In this document: in pieces, positions 7,032 through 14,307 of the stretch
Layout of the letters: each line of letters begins with the position of its first letter
Position numbering within the stretch: the stretch's first letter is position 1
Assembly: GCA_050014415.1 (NCBI GenBank)
Contig: JBEKDJ010000078.1
Coordinates: 1-17,051 of the forward strand
DNA from: JBEKDJ01 sp050014415
Lineage (GTDB): Bacteria > Desulfobacterota > BSN033 > UBA1163
DNA: 17,051 nt
Reading direction: 5' to 3'
Made by a program: the position numbers and the translations under genes
Notes under the pieces: model-generated
The model's input: only the letters and a program-made list of their open reading frames with translations
Told to the model about the DNA's origin: nothing
Database searches by the model: none

Positions 7032-7503
7032 ACGATCCAAGTGGGTACAGAATGACATTTTAAACGGGCAGGAGGTCTCCGCTGATGCTATCACAAACTG
7101 CATGAAAACGAGCGGAAACACCCTTTCTGTCTGGCAGATAGCCGACGAATCAAACTTGGAAGAAGCTGTCTTAGCTATAGCATCCAACTTCAAATCTCTG
7201 GACGCGATAGACATCGCTCTATTTGATGAGTTTAATTTAGGCCAAGCCGGCCTGCAAATCGTTGCTACGCCTGGAATCACACCGGTGGCGCGCCTTAAGA
7301 GTGCCCACCGAAATCTCGCTGGGCTGACTTATCGCGCACTGGGGATAATGGCAAGTTTTACTATTGAGTGTTTCAAGCGGGGTAAGGTTCTCCGTTTCAC
7401 AAAAGGTCAACTACGGAAACTCCTCCGCAATGCCATTCAGGCACAAGCACTTTCTATAACTGATCTGCAGGAATCCCTAAGACTGGAACTCTCGAACGAA
7501 TAA
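7006..7503 (+). CDS. Uncharacterised protein, cassette gene 3
   Basis: A 165-residue protein starting at the ATG at 7006 (MSLLVRKIERSKW), preceded by TTGGAGGAG; the start overlaps gene 2 by 26 bases. The first 30 residues, with KIERSKWVQND and then SADAITNCM, look like a conserved N-terminal unit. The middle alternates strands and helices (LDAIDIALFDEF, then AGLQIVATPGITPVARL), and the C-terminal part is helical and basic. No known catalytic residues, membrane helices or secretion signal are visible. It is the last gene of the cassette, followed by more than 600 non-coding bases. What the cassette does is unknown; a defence or maintenance cargo role is only inferred from its position in the element. 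Confidence 0.72.
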   Translation: MSLLVRKIERSKWVQNDILNGQEVSADAITNCMKTSGNTLSVWQIADESNLEEAVLAIASNFKSLDAIDIALFDEFNLGQAGLQIVATPGITPVARLKSAHRNLAGLTYRALGIMASFTIECFKRGKVLRFTKGQLRKLLRNAIQAQALSITDLQESLRLELSNE

Positions 7504-8179
7504 TTTGTCAGCGCCCTGTCAGAATACTCTTAGTTCCACTTAAGGTCAAAACCTTCAATGACATTACACGACGAAACCCTGGTTACTACACTAAATCCTC
7601 TTCCTTTTTCACTTTCACTTAATCCCAAACTGACATCGGATGAGTTGTACCTGGTACGCATCGGCTTAGAACTCCATTTCTTAATACACCTGTTAAATGG
7701 GTCTTCGACATTAACAACAACTTAGTCAAGTTAAGAAGGAAGAAACCACTGCACGGTCCCTTAAACCGTCGCTCAGCTAAGGGAACCCCGCAATGTTTTT
7801 AAGACGTCAATGCAAAAAGAGAGTAGATAGAGGTCCTTAACCGATCAATCCATCGGCAGCGTTAATCCACTTCGCTGATTTCCAACGTTATCCTCACTTT
7901 CAACTCGTATCTTCGATTCCTGATTATGGTTGTCCGTAATGACTCGTAGGTGGAAGCGGTAAATTGGCATCGGGACAGGCAGGATTTTGGAAAAAAGAGG
8001 ACTTCTTCCTGGAAGAGTGATTTCCAAATCTCGGCACAGAATACAGCACTTTAAGTAGTAATCGATGATTTTTCTTGATCTATCTGTTGAAAATTAGTAA
8101 GCTTCTATCAAATGAGCGGCACGAGAGTTCCTTATAATTGTTTTTAGGCACTTCATCAGATGAGAGGAGGAAACATTCG
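7504..8179. other. Gene-free region after the three-gene cassette
   Basis: No supported coding sequence on either strand. A hairpin, GGTCCCTTA (7755-7763) pairing with TAAGGGAACC (7778-7787) with one bulged base, has a 14-base loop; the T-run lies 11 bases beyond it, so it is at best a poor terminator. TATAAT at 8133-8138 could be the -10 box for the small gene at 8180, but no good -35 is present. The stretch looks like decayed or spacer DNA. Confidence 0.5.
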
Positions 8180-8485
8180 GTGGCTAAATTAAAATTGGAA
8201 ATCGAGGCAGTGTGTGACCTGGAAAGAGATTTGCGGGAGGGTAAAGCTCAATCTCGGTGTTATGAGGCCATTAAGCGACTTAAGGAATGGCTGACAATGC
8301 TGGTCTTGAGAAAGACGCTAAAACAAAAGCTAAGATTGACGAGCTTCTACGCCAGTATGGACCTCAATATCCTTAAAAATCTCTCTAAAGAAGCTTCCTG
8401 TTCTAGGACTTCCAATATACGAAAGGACGGACCGGTAGAGGGAGGGAAAGAAGTCAAAAAACATACCCTCTCGAACCCCTCATGA
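8180..8485 (+). CDS. Small uncharacterised protein, probably frameshifted
   Basis: A GTG start at 8180 follows a perfect GAGGAGG by 9 bases and opens a frame that begins like a normal small helical protein (VAKLKLEIEAVCDLERDLREG...AIKRLKE). After about residue 36 the continuous frame becomes unlikely (LRKTLKQKLRLTSFYASM). In the +1 frame from 8287 the sequence reads MADNAGLEKDAKTKAKIDEL, then LRQYGPQYP and a stop at 8376, which looks far more natural. A single-base indel near 8285 would give one protein of about 65 residues. It could also be two overlapping genes. No function recognised. Confidence 0.45.
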   Translation: MAKLKLEIEAVCDLERDLREGKAQSRCYEAIKRLKEWLTMLVLRKTLKQKLRLTSFYASMDLNILKNLSKEASCSRTSNIRKDGPVEGGKEVKKHTLSNPS

Positions 8486-8676
8486 TTTCCCGCCTGTTCT
8501 TTTAATTCCCTCTCCCTTGCTGCCCGCTTACTCCTTACACATAGGCTGTTTTGGCGTTTACACGGGCTTGAGAGCCATCAAAATGGTTAATTAAGAGTCG
8601 GTGCGATGCGGTATTTAGTTCTTCCTGAAAACGACTCGGCATCGACAATCCTTCGGACCAGTACCTGGCAGGATAC
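8486..8676. other. Non-coding stretch
   Basis: No supported gene. A 23-codon ORF from the ATG at 8606 begins MRYLVLPENDSAS and then runs into another frame that continues as the small ORF at 8677; this may be the broken 5' part of that gene. Confidence 0.3.
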
Positions 8677-8793
8677 ATGAATCAGAATCAGAAGGTTCCC
8701 CCCATCAGCCTCGAATGCATTATGAAAGCTGCTGGGCTGATTGAGAAAATGGGAGGCATACGTCTGAAAATGCGGAAGGACCAAGAAGGATAA
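8677..8793 (+). CDS. Very small ORF, possible remnant of a phage-type gene
   Basis: A 38-codon ORF (MNQNQKVPPISLECIMKAAG, then LIEKMGGIRLKMRK) whose frame is open from 8629 upstream without another start (NPSDQYLAGY precedes the ATG). The sequence is protein-like and looks like the C-terminal part of a longer small protein whose 5' end has been lost or frameshifted. A weak AGGA lies 5 bases before the ATG. Function unknown. Confidence 0.35.
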   Translation: MNQNQKVPPISLECIMKAAGLIEKMGGIRLKMRKDQEG

Positions 8794-9039
8794 CCGGCAA
8801 TCGTTTACAAACAATGCCCTGGGCCAGTAACTTTAATCTTAGGGGTTCGCTTCGATGGAAGACCTTCGTCCGGGAAAACATTTAAAGATTATATAAAAGG
8901 AGCTTTTTGATTGGGGGTTAGGACAAAAGCAGGGAATCGTGCCGGCAAGCCATCATTCCTTATTTTGGGCCTCCAAACAGTGTTGATGATGAGATAATAA
9001 ATCTTGATGAGCGTTTAAATGCGCTCAGGGAGGAGTTAA

Positions 9040-9180
9040 ATGTCCAAGGAGCAACTGCTGAAGAGATACGCGCAGCTCTCGATAAGGAAAGAGCGACTTA
9101 TCCAGTCCAAGAAGAACCTCCAGACCTTAAAAGAATTAAAGAAGAGCATACCGCCAAAAGAAAAAATTCTTCCATCGTAA
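9040..9180 (+). CDS. Small basic uncharacterised protein (46 aa)
   Basis: A 46-residue, lysine-rich helical peptide beginning MSKEQLLKRYAQLSIRKERL. GGGAGGAG lies 4 bases before the ATG at 9040, and the stop at 9180 is followed directly by the AAAGGAGG of the next gene, a typical compact operon junction. An alternative frame that stays open from 8922 to 9605 overlaps it entirely and also reads protein-like here (GATAEEIRAALDKERATYPV), so this call is not certain. Function unknown. Confidence 0.5.
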   Translation: MSKEQLLKRYAQLSIRKERLIQSKKNLQTLKELKKSIPPKEKILPS

Positions 9181-9198
9181 ATTTAAAGGAGGCTGAAC

Positions 9199-9552
9199 AT
9201 GGTATCGAACCCGCCAAAACTGGAAGAGTTGAAGGAATTAGGCCGGAAGCATTGGAAGGAGCACCTCCCGAAACTGTTCAAGGGGCTCCAAGAGTCCGGC
9301 CAGCTCGAGGACTCCCTCGACCAAGCGGCGAAGAACACCCTGAACGCTTACCAGAAGGCGAAAGACCATCTCCAGAAGAACGGATACGACCCGAATCAGG
9401 CACACTACGCGGCCTGGGAGCTCGTAAGGGAGGAGTGGCTCCTGAGACCGAGCGAGGACCAGCCGGAGCTGGAGAACCCACCGAGGAACGACCAGTTCGA
9501 GAGCCTGTTGTCGAGCACAAACCCACCCCGCAACCTGAAGATTTCCGAATAA
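9199..9552 (+). CDS. Conserved-looking hypothetical protein (117 aa)
   Basis: A 117-residue soluble, helical protein that I cannot assign. AAAGGAGG lies about 8 bases upstream of the ATG at 9199. Features are an N-terminal LEELKELGRKHWKEHLPKL, a central NAYQKAKDHLQKNGYDPNQA, then HYAAWELVREEWLLRPSED and a Pro/Asn-rich tail. Third codon positions are strongly G/C in this frame, unlike most of the element, which supports it over the two overlapping frames and hints at a separate origin. Confidence 0.7.
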   Translation: MVSNPPKLEELKELGRKHWKEHLPKLFKGLQESGQLEDSLDQAAKNTLNAYQKAKDHLQKNGYDPNQAHYAAWELVREEWLLRPSEDQPELENPPRNDQFESLLSSTNPPRNLKISE

Positions 9553-9582
9553 CCCCACAGTTCGAAATTGCCTTCAAATTCA

Positions 9583-9646
9583 GGTGTCCATATTGGTGTC
9601 CATAGCCACGAAAATTTGGTGTCCAAATAGTGACTATCCGGTGTCT
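9583..9646 (+). repeat. Cluster of GGTGTCCA direct repeats
   Basis: GGTGTCCA starts at 9583, 9595 and 9618, with GGTGTCT at 9640. Spacings of 12, 23 and 22 bases are near multiples of one helical turn, so the copies face the same side of the DNA. This suggests protein-binding iterons or the multi-repeat end of a lost insertion sequence. A further copy occurs at 15345-15352. Confidence 0.6.
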
Positions 9647-9663
9647 AAAACCAACACCCTCCT

Positions 9664-9888
9664 TCAAACATAAAAAATTAGTGATCGTCTAAACCTCTCG
9701 AAAGGGATCCAAAGGTAATCTCTTTTCTCAATGGCTTCAGGAACCCATAACTTGCAACCACACTGAGCACATGTTTCCTCGGTTCGTGAAGTCAAATTAT
9801 TTTCGCAAAATTTTCCCCAAAAAATTTTTTTCGCCATGAAAATCCACAAACAATAGAGAAGCGCGTGAAGAAGCTTAATCGATTCCAT
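9664..9888 (-). CDS. Doubtful small ORF with one CxxCxC motif
   Basis: A 74-codon minus-strand ORF, the only one in the element with protein-like content on that strand. The C-terminal half reads ETCAQCGCKLWVPEAIEKRD, then YLWIPFERF, which resembles half of a zinc ribbon. A GGAG lies 5 bases before the ATG. The N-terminal half is hydrophobic and not convincing; the ATG at 9837 is an alternative start. It may be a gene fragment in decayed DNA. Confidence 0.3.
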   Translation of the reverse strand: MESIKLLHALLYCLWIFMAKKIFWGKFCENNLTSRTEETCAQCGCKLWVPEAIEKRDYLWIPFERFRRSLIFYV

Positions 9889-10246
9889 GGGACTCCATTG
9901 GGGGGCGTTTAAGGCATGGCCGCCACCGCCCCCCTCCCCCCCTATTTGCTCGCCTGCTCAGTTCGCTTCCTTGTGATGCTCTCTCCATGCGTGATTCAAT
10001 TCCTTTAGCTCTTCAGCTTCCCATCGGGCCCTCCTCTGGGGGTTATTGCTGCCACAGGCTTAATTGAGCAGGGTTCTCACTCCTGAGCTTCTCTGTCTCT
10101 GTTAACTCCCCTCCAGTCCCTGCTTCGCATGCATTGAAGCCATACAAACGTCCTTAAAATCTACAAAATAGGGAATCAATGGTTGGATAAGCCTTTGCGG
10201 GGAGGTCTGCCAGCAAACCGTTGGTAGAGTGAGCCAATCAAAACTC
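9889..10246. other. Gene-poor region with a possible minus-strand gene remnant
   Basis: No intact gene. On the minus strand, 9958-10059 holds 34 open codons without a start (ACGSNNPQRRARWEAEELKE, then LNHAWREHHKEAN and stop) that read like the C-terminus of a real protein, so this is probably a truncated pseudogene. A C-rich tract lies at about 9928-9952. Confidence 0.4.
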
Positions 10247-10275
10247 TTGACAAGATAGCTTTTTTAATTTAAAAT
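10247..10275 (+). promoter_or_regulatory. Strong sigma-70 promoter for the right-hand gene block
   Basis: TTGACA (10247-10252) and TAAAAT (10270-10275) are separated by exactly 17 bp: a perfect -35 and a 5/6 -10 box. It precedes a leader of about 90 bases ending in a terminator hairpin, and then the gene at 10409. Confidence 0.7.
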
Positions 10276-10330
10276 GCCAAGTAAAAATTAGAGAGTCCTT
10301 CGAGGACCGATTTAAAGAGAGTTCTACGAG

Positions 10331-10371
10331 AGCCACGTTTCAAGGAGAAAAACCTTGGCGTGGCTTTTTTT
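10331..10371 (+). terminator. Intrinsic terminator / attenuator in the leader of the replication-gene block
   Basis: AGCCACG (10331-10337) pairs with CGTGGCT (10359-10365) and CAAGG (10341-10345) with CCTTG (10353-10357), giving a 12-bp interrupted stem directly followed by a run of seven T (10365-10371). It lies between a strong promoter and the first gene (10409), so it would end most transcripts early: either an attenuator or the 3' end of a short RNA. Confidence 0.75.
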
Positions 10372-10408
10372 ATTGATCCTAAAAAGGAGGAAAGAATCGG
10401 AGGGAAGA

Positions 10409-11224
10409 ATGGCTTCAGAAGACAGAATCAAGAGCGGAAGGCAAGAGATTAAAAAATATGCGATTTCACTTGTTAAGTGGTTTACGCGTGAGTCGCTAAA
10501 AAATTATGTGGAACCCGAACGGCTGGGAGTTCAAAAGGGAAATCAGATCGGATTTTCCTTAAAGAAAGAAAGAAGTACATGCCTTATGATGCTTTATCCC
10601 AATTGTCTTCGTCTTAACGGCATCGCGAATCTTTCAGGAGTTCCCAGTGGCAGCCTTCGCACATGGAAAAGGGAGAGAGACTTTATTGACGAGGTTATCG
10701 TAGGGTCTTATTGCCTGAGTGAGATGATACAGAATGAAATCGAGTTTCATGTGATGGAGAAGTATTTCCCTCTCGATCCAGAAATTGAGAAATCCATTGG
10801 CAAGTTAAGGCTGCATTTAAACTCAAAGAACACCTACTATTATAACCCCCAAGATGACCCCCAAGATTCGAATAATTCCAACGTATTGATGTACCTTTCC
10901 GATATCCTGCCTTTTTTGAATTCATCTATTTCCCTACCGATCATGAAATGGCTGTTAAGCCAAACGCCTGGGGATATTGGGACCCGTGAATATTTAGGTC
11001 TTGCCTATAGAATTTTGAGAAACGCTCACGTGACGAAAGATAAGGAGTTTAAAAAATGGGCAAGAAGGCCGGCAATACTTGAGATACATAAAAAGTGGAT
11101 TGAGGATCACATCGATTTTCTAATGGATCCAGAAATAGCAAAACTCCCCAGAGACAGAATAGAAAGATCGATCAAGCTGTTGAAGAAAGACATTTTTGAA
11201 ACATTGGACATCTTAGCATCGTAA
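10409..11224 (+). CDS. Uncharacterised protein with possible HTH, first gene of replication block
   Basis: A 271-residue soluble protein. GGAGGGAAG precedes the ATG at 10409; an upstream TTG at 10355 lies within the terminator hairpin and is unlikely. Residues about 68-96 (LRLNGIANLSGVPSGSLRTWKRERDF) look like a helix-turn-helix of the kind in phage regulatory or packaging-associated proteins: a short helix, a turn around SGVPSG and a basic recognition-like helix. The rest is helical and charged with no recognised domain. It is the first gene after the leader and terminator, and the genes after it run to the DnaD-like initiator and helicase, so a role in control or replication of the element is plausible but not shown. 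Confidence 0.7.
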   Translation: MASEDRIKSGRQEIKKYAISLVKWFTRESLKNYVEPERLGVQKGNQIGFSLKKERSTCLMMLYPNCLRLNGIANLSGVPSGSLRTWKRERDFIDEVIVGSYCLSEMIQNEIEFHVMEKYFPLDPEIEKSIGKLRLHLNSKNTYYYNPQDDPQDSNNSNVLMYLSDILPFLNSSISLPIMKWLLSQTPGDIGTREYLGLAYRILRNAHVTKDKEFKKWARRPAILEIHKKWIEDHIDFLMDPEIAKLPRDRIERSIKLLKKDIFETLDILAS

Positions 11225-11236
11225 AAGGAGACCAGC

Positions 11237-11422
11237 TTGGATCAATTTTCACTCCCCAAAAAGCTCAAATCTCCACTCGACCGGATCGAGGGCGATACGG
11301 TGTTTTTGGATTTCGAGGGATGTTTTCCAAAGAAGCTTATTCTCGTTGATGGCTGCCAACGCAAGCAAGGGGAGTACCGGATCGTAAAAAGCGTCAGTGG
11401 TAGATTCCAACTGAATAAGTAA
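11237..11422 (+). CDS. Small uncharacterised protein (61 aa, TTG start)
   Basis: A 61-residue protein starting with TTG at 11237, 7 bases after AAAGGAG, only 12 bases downstream of the previous stop. The sequence looks beta-rich (DTVFLDFEGCFPKKLILVDG, then GEYRIVKSVSGRFQL). No family recognised. Its place in a compact operon and strong ribosome-binding site make it likely real. Confidence 0.6.
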   Translation: MDQFSLPKKLKSPLDRIEGDTVFLDFEGCFPKKLILVDGCQRKQGEYRIVKSVSGRFQLNK

Positions 11423-11471
11423 AACGGCAAGCCAGCCGATTTTTTTGTTAAAGAGAATGGAGAGGAAACTA

Positions 11472-11837
11472 ATGGAACTTCCCAAATGTGATGTATGTAC
11501 CAGGGAAGTAAAAATCGAAGAGGCCGTCCTTTCGATCTCTTTCAGAGAGATCCGGGAGGTTCAGGAGAAGCGGGAGGAGTTCAAGAAGAATCATCCCAGC
11601 CCATTTTTGGATGTGCGTGAGGTTATGGCTTTCCCGGGCCGAGTGCCTTGGGTTTGGCATCATTACGGGTGCAATGTGAACGGTTCTTCTTATGAAATCG
11701 AAGCTGATCGTTTTGACAGTGTCACGAAGGCTTTACGCTGGACCCTCCATTTGATGCAAAAGAACTGGTTTGAATTTACCGATTGGAGAAATGTAATCGA
11801 ACGATTTTATCCTGAATGTTATTGGGGGGAAGCATGA
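11472..11837 (+). CDS. Uncharacterised protein with Cys/His metal-binding-like residues
   Basis: A 121-residue protein starting at the ATG at 11472 with GGAGAGG 7 bases upstream. The N-terminus carries a CxxC pair (C6, C9) and the middle has WVWHHYGC (H63, H64, C67), a combination that could bind zinc. The central region is a charged helix (REIREVQEKREEFKKNH), and the C-terminus is rich in aromatic residues. No known family. It lies directly before the DnaD-like initiator and may be an accessory factor. Confidence 0.65.
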   Translation: MELPKCDVCTREVKIEEAVLSISFREIREVQEKREEFKKNHPSPFLDVREVMAFPGRVPWVWHHYGCNVNGSSYEIEADRFDSVTKALRWTLHLMQKNWFEFTDWRNVIERFYPECYWGEA

Positions 11838-11869
11838 AATCATCTCGATTGGATACGGAGGTTTTTTAA

Positions 11870-13081
11870 ATGAATGGACATGAAACCTCTCGCTGTATCG
11901 AATCGATCGAATCGTTGGGCTTTAAACCGTCAACCAAATTAAATATATTCTGCCAGGTATGCACCGACAGCATCAAAGTTATTTCTGACAAGATTATTAA
12001 GTTTGAGATTGCGGAATTTTTGAACAAACATAGAGCTCATGATTGTTTCTTTGGGTTTAGCGATGGGAGAGGAAAATGGAAGATCCCGAATAATGGGGGA
12101 AGTGAATTTCAGCAAACAGAACCCATGTCCCAACCAACGACACCGGAAGAACCGCTTTCAAAATCTAACCCTGAACCGAACAGTGGTGGAGCGGTTCCGT
12201 TGAAATCAACTAAACCGTCCATTGTCACCCGCAAGGAAGTCGTTGCAGATTCGGAGATTTTTGAAGGCGATTCTTTTGAAGATGAAACGTGGATCAAGCT
12301 CTATCGGAAGTTTATCAAAAATCCTATTTTTAAGGACAGCGCAGCCGTCCATCTGTGGGTCTATCTATTACTTAAAGCCAACCATAAATCGAATAGATTT
12401 CTATTTAACAAGAAGGAAATTTTGGTCAGGAGGGGTCAACTTATTACAGGTCTGTATAAAATATCGAGGGACACAGGCATAAGTGAATGGAGGGTCAGAG
12501 AGAGGTTAAAGGCATTTGAAGGGTTAGACATGACCACAAGCAAAACCACAAACAAATTTCGTATCATAACTATTTGTAATTACAATGAACATCAAGACTC
12601 AATCCCTGAAAAACCTCAAGCAAAACCACAGGCAGTTGATAGTACGAAACTATACCCCAGACCACAATCAACCCACAATCAACCCACAACAAACAAGAAT
12701 GTAAAGAATGTAAAAAGTATAAAGAAAGGTCGAGCATCCAAAAAGAAGGATGCCGACCCACGGGTTAAGGAGTTCTTTTCTTACTGGGGAGAAATCTTCC
12801 AGAGAGAAACAGGACAGCCCTATGTCTTCAGCTTTGGGAAAGATGGAAAGCTGATGAAAGATCTTCTCCAGGTGCATCCACTCGAAACCCTCCAAAGCTT
12901 AACTGAATCCTTCTTCAAAGATGAGCAATGCAAGCGCCGAGGATTAATAATCGGGATCTTCTTCCAGGAGATTAACAGGCTTCTCAGTCAAAAGGCTATG
13001 AATCCCTTGGAGGAGGCAAGGAAGAGGCCTGAGAGACAGCACCCAAAATCAGAAGAGCTCGAGGATCTAACTGGGAAGTAA
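11870..13081 (+). CDS. DnaD-like phage replication initiator / helicase loader
   Basis: A 403-residue protein that should recognise the element's origin and recruit the helicase encoded next. Residues 140-240 match the winged-helix domain of DnaD/phage replisome organisers: WIKLYRKFIKNPIFKD, VHLWVYLLLKANHK, EILVRRGQLITGLYKISRDTG, WRVRERLKAFE and RIITICNYNEHQ. A Pro/Gln/Asn/Lys-rich linker follows (245-292), then a helical domain (296-375) with FGKDGKLMKDLL, of the type that contacts helicase. The N-terminal 75 residues are extra and hold C28xxC31 and HRAHDC, possibly metal-binding. GGAGG lies 9 bases before the ATG. Repeats in the DNA of the linker look like origin iterons. Confidence 0.88.
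   Translation: MNGHETSRCIESIESLGFKPSTKLNIFCQVCTDSIKVISDKIIKFEIAEFLNKHRAHDCFFGFSDGRGKWKIPNNGGSEFQQTEPMSQPTTPEEPLSKSNPEPNSGGAVPLKSTKPSIVTRKEVVADSEIFEGDSFEDETWIKLYRKFIKNPIFKDSAAVHLWVYLLLKANHKSNRFLFNKKEILVRRGQLITGLYKISRDTGISEWRVRERLKAFEGLDMTTSKTTNKFRIITICNYNEHQDSIPEKPQAKPQAVDSTKLYPRPQSTHNQPTTNKNVKNVKSIKKGRASKKKDADPRVKEFFSYWGEIFQRETGQPYVFSFGKDGKLMKDLLQVHPLETLQSLTESFFKDEQCKRRGLIIGIFFQEINRLLSQKAMNPLEEARKRPERQHPKSEELEDLTGK
12537..12728 (+). repeat. Candidate replication origin: iterons plus A/T-rich tract inside the initiator gene
   Basis: CAAGCAAAACCACA occurs at 12537-12550 and 12617-12630; CCACAATCAAC is repeated in tandem at 12662-12672 and 12673-12683, with an imperfect third copy at 12684-12694. 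A/T-rich DNA with a doubled AGAATGTAA follows to about 12728. Iterons followed by an unwinding region within the initiator's own linker is the arrangement of lambda ori in gene O. Origin function is inferred; low-complexity coding sequence could also produce such repeats. Confidence 0.45.
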
Positions 13082-13092
13082 AAGGGGAGAGC

Positions 13093-14307
13093 ATGGGCGA
13101 TAAAATTGATATTGGATACCAGGCCGAGGCTAACGTGATAGGTTCAATTTTAGATTATCCTGAAGAGAATTTTGAAAAAGCGAGGCGGTTGTTATCATCC
13201 AAGGACTTTTTGAGTTCAGAGCACGGAAGGATATTTCAGGTGATGGAGGAGTTTTATAAAGACTCAATCCCTTTCGACATAACAACATTCCGCACGGTCT
13301 TAAAAGAGAGCGATTTAGAGCTGGTAAGTTTTTTGAGAGATGATGCGCCAAGCGGGGAGACACTAAATTTTTGGATTAGGGTTGTCAGAAGAAAAAGTTT
13401 GGAACGGATGTTGAGAGAATTGGTTAGCAGCGAAGAAGTTGATTTAAAGAAGTTTGAGACTGTCTTATACGAGCTTTCAATCCTTGAAAAGAATGAACCC
13501 CTTTGCATTCCCATAGACGAGATAATTCCCCTGCCTGATGATCCAGGGCTATTGATTAACACGGGGCTTAGGGATGTGGACCGGTACGTCAGGCTATCCC
13601 CGGGCCGGTTTATGATAATTGCGGGGATACCTAAGATGGGAAAGACTTCGCTTGGCCTTCAAATGCTTTACCATATAAGTCGAACTAAAACGGTCGGATG
13701 TATCTCGGTTGAGATGACGAAGGAAGAGGTACAAAAAAGAGTGAAAGATTCTTTTGGGGAACTTCCTCACAGTCTTTTAGTCTCCGCCCCCCCTTCTCTA
13801 TCAACGCTTGGTTTGAAGGTGATCGCTAAGGATATGACGAGGAAAGGTGTTGAAGTGATCCTCGTCGACTATCTCCAGCTTATGGGAGAGGGGTCAAAGG
13901 ATTTCAAAAGCCGGCACCTTGAGATCAGCTTTATCACACGCCAGGTCAAGGAGCTTACGAAAGGATTAGGAATCGCCGCTATTATGATTTCAAGTCTGAG
14001 CAAAGAGGCCGAATATAGGAACGAACCGAGTATGAGCGACCTGAAGGAATCTGGGGACATTTCCTATAACGCCGATTCGATACTTCTTATTTACAGGCCA
14101 AAGAAACAGGATCCTGAGGACATGGGAAGGGATATTAAGCGAATAGGGATTGTTGGGAATCGCTGGGGACGGATCGGCAGCATTAAGGTTGTTTGGGATG
14201 GGCCAAGGACTCGGTTTTGGAACTATGAGAAAGAGGTTAATGGGAAAACCAAATCTCAGGGAGAGCTCGATTACGATAGGGATCAAGATGGACAGCCAAC
14301 TTACTAA
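13093..14307 (+). CDS. DnaB-family replicative DNA helicase
   Basis: A 404-residue RecA-fold hexameric helicase of the DnaB/phage type. The N-terminal domain (about 8-130) begins like DnaB (YQAEANVIGSIL, DFLSSEHGRIFQVM). The motor domain has Walker A GIPKMGKTS (178-186), the VGCISVEMTKEEV block (201-213), Walker B VILVDYLQL (255-263), the SLSKEAEYRNEPSMSDLKES to YNADSILLIYR block (301-335) and the arginine-finger region GIVGNRWGRIGSIKV (352-366). It is shorter than cellular DnaB of about 460 residues, mainly in the N-terminal domain and linker, as is common in phage versions. GGGGAG precedes the ATG, 11 bases after the initiator stop, so loader and helicase are coexpressed. It should unwind the element's own origin. 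Confidence 0.95.
   Translation: MGDKIDIGYQAEANVIGSILDYPEENFEKARRLLSSKDFLSSEHGRIFQVMEEFYKDSIPFDITTFRTVLKESDLELVSFLRDDAPSGETLNFWIRVVRRKSLERMLRELVSSEEVDLKKFETVLYELSILEKNEPLCIPIDEIIPLPDDPGLLINTGLRDVDRYVRLSPGRFMIIAGIPKMGKTSLGLQMLYHISRTKTVGCISVEMTKEEVQKRVKDSFGELPHSLLVSAPPSLSTLGLKVIAKDMTRKGVEVILVDYLQLMGEGSKDFKSRHLEISFITRQVKELTKGLGIAAIMISSLSKEAEYRNEPSMSDLKESGDISYNADSILLIYRPKKQDPEDMGRDIKRIGIVGNRWGRIGSIKVVWDGPRTRFWNYEKEVNGKTKSQGELDYDRDQDGQPTY

Noticed and set aside
7755..7787. Terminator after the three-gene cassette
   Set aside because: The stem has a bulge and large loop, lies more than 250 bases past the last stop, and the T-run is 11 bases away.
9278..9667. Long minus-strand ORFs antisense to the gene at 9199
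   Set aside because: They arise because the 9199 gene is G+C-rich at third positions, which removes stops in other frames; composition is not protein-like.
12662..12694. CRISPR-like short repeats
   Set aside because: The repeat units are 11 bases in direct tandem without spacers and lie inside a coding gene, so this is not a CRISPR array.
14150..14287. Upstream extension of the gene at 14288 into the helicase gene
   Set aside because: These codons are out-of-frame helicase sequence; the ATG at 14288 gives a protein-like start and a normal short overlap.
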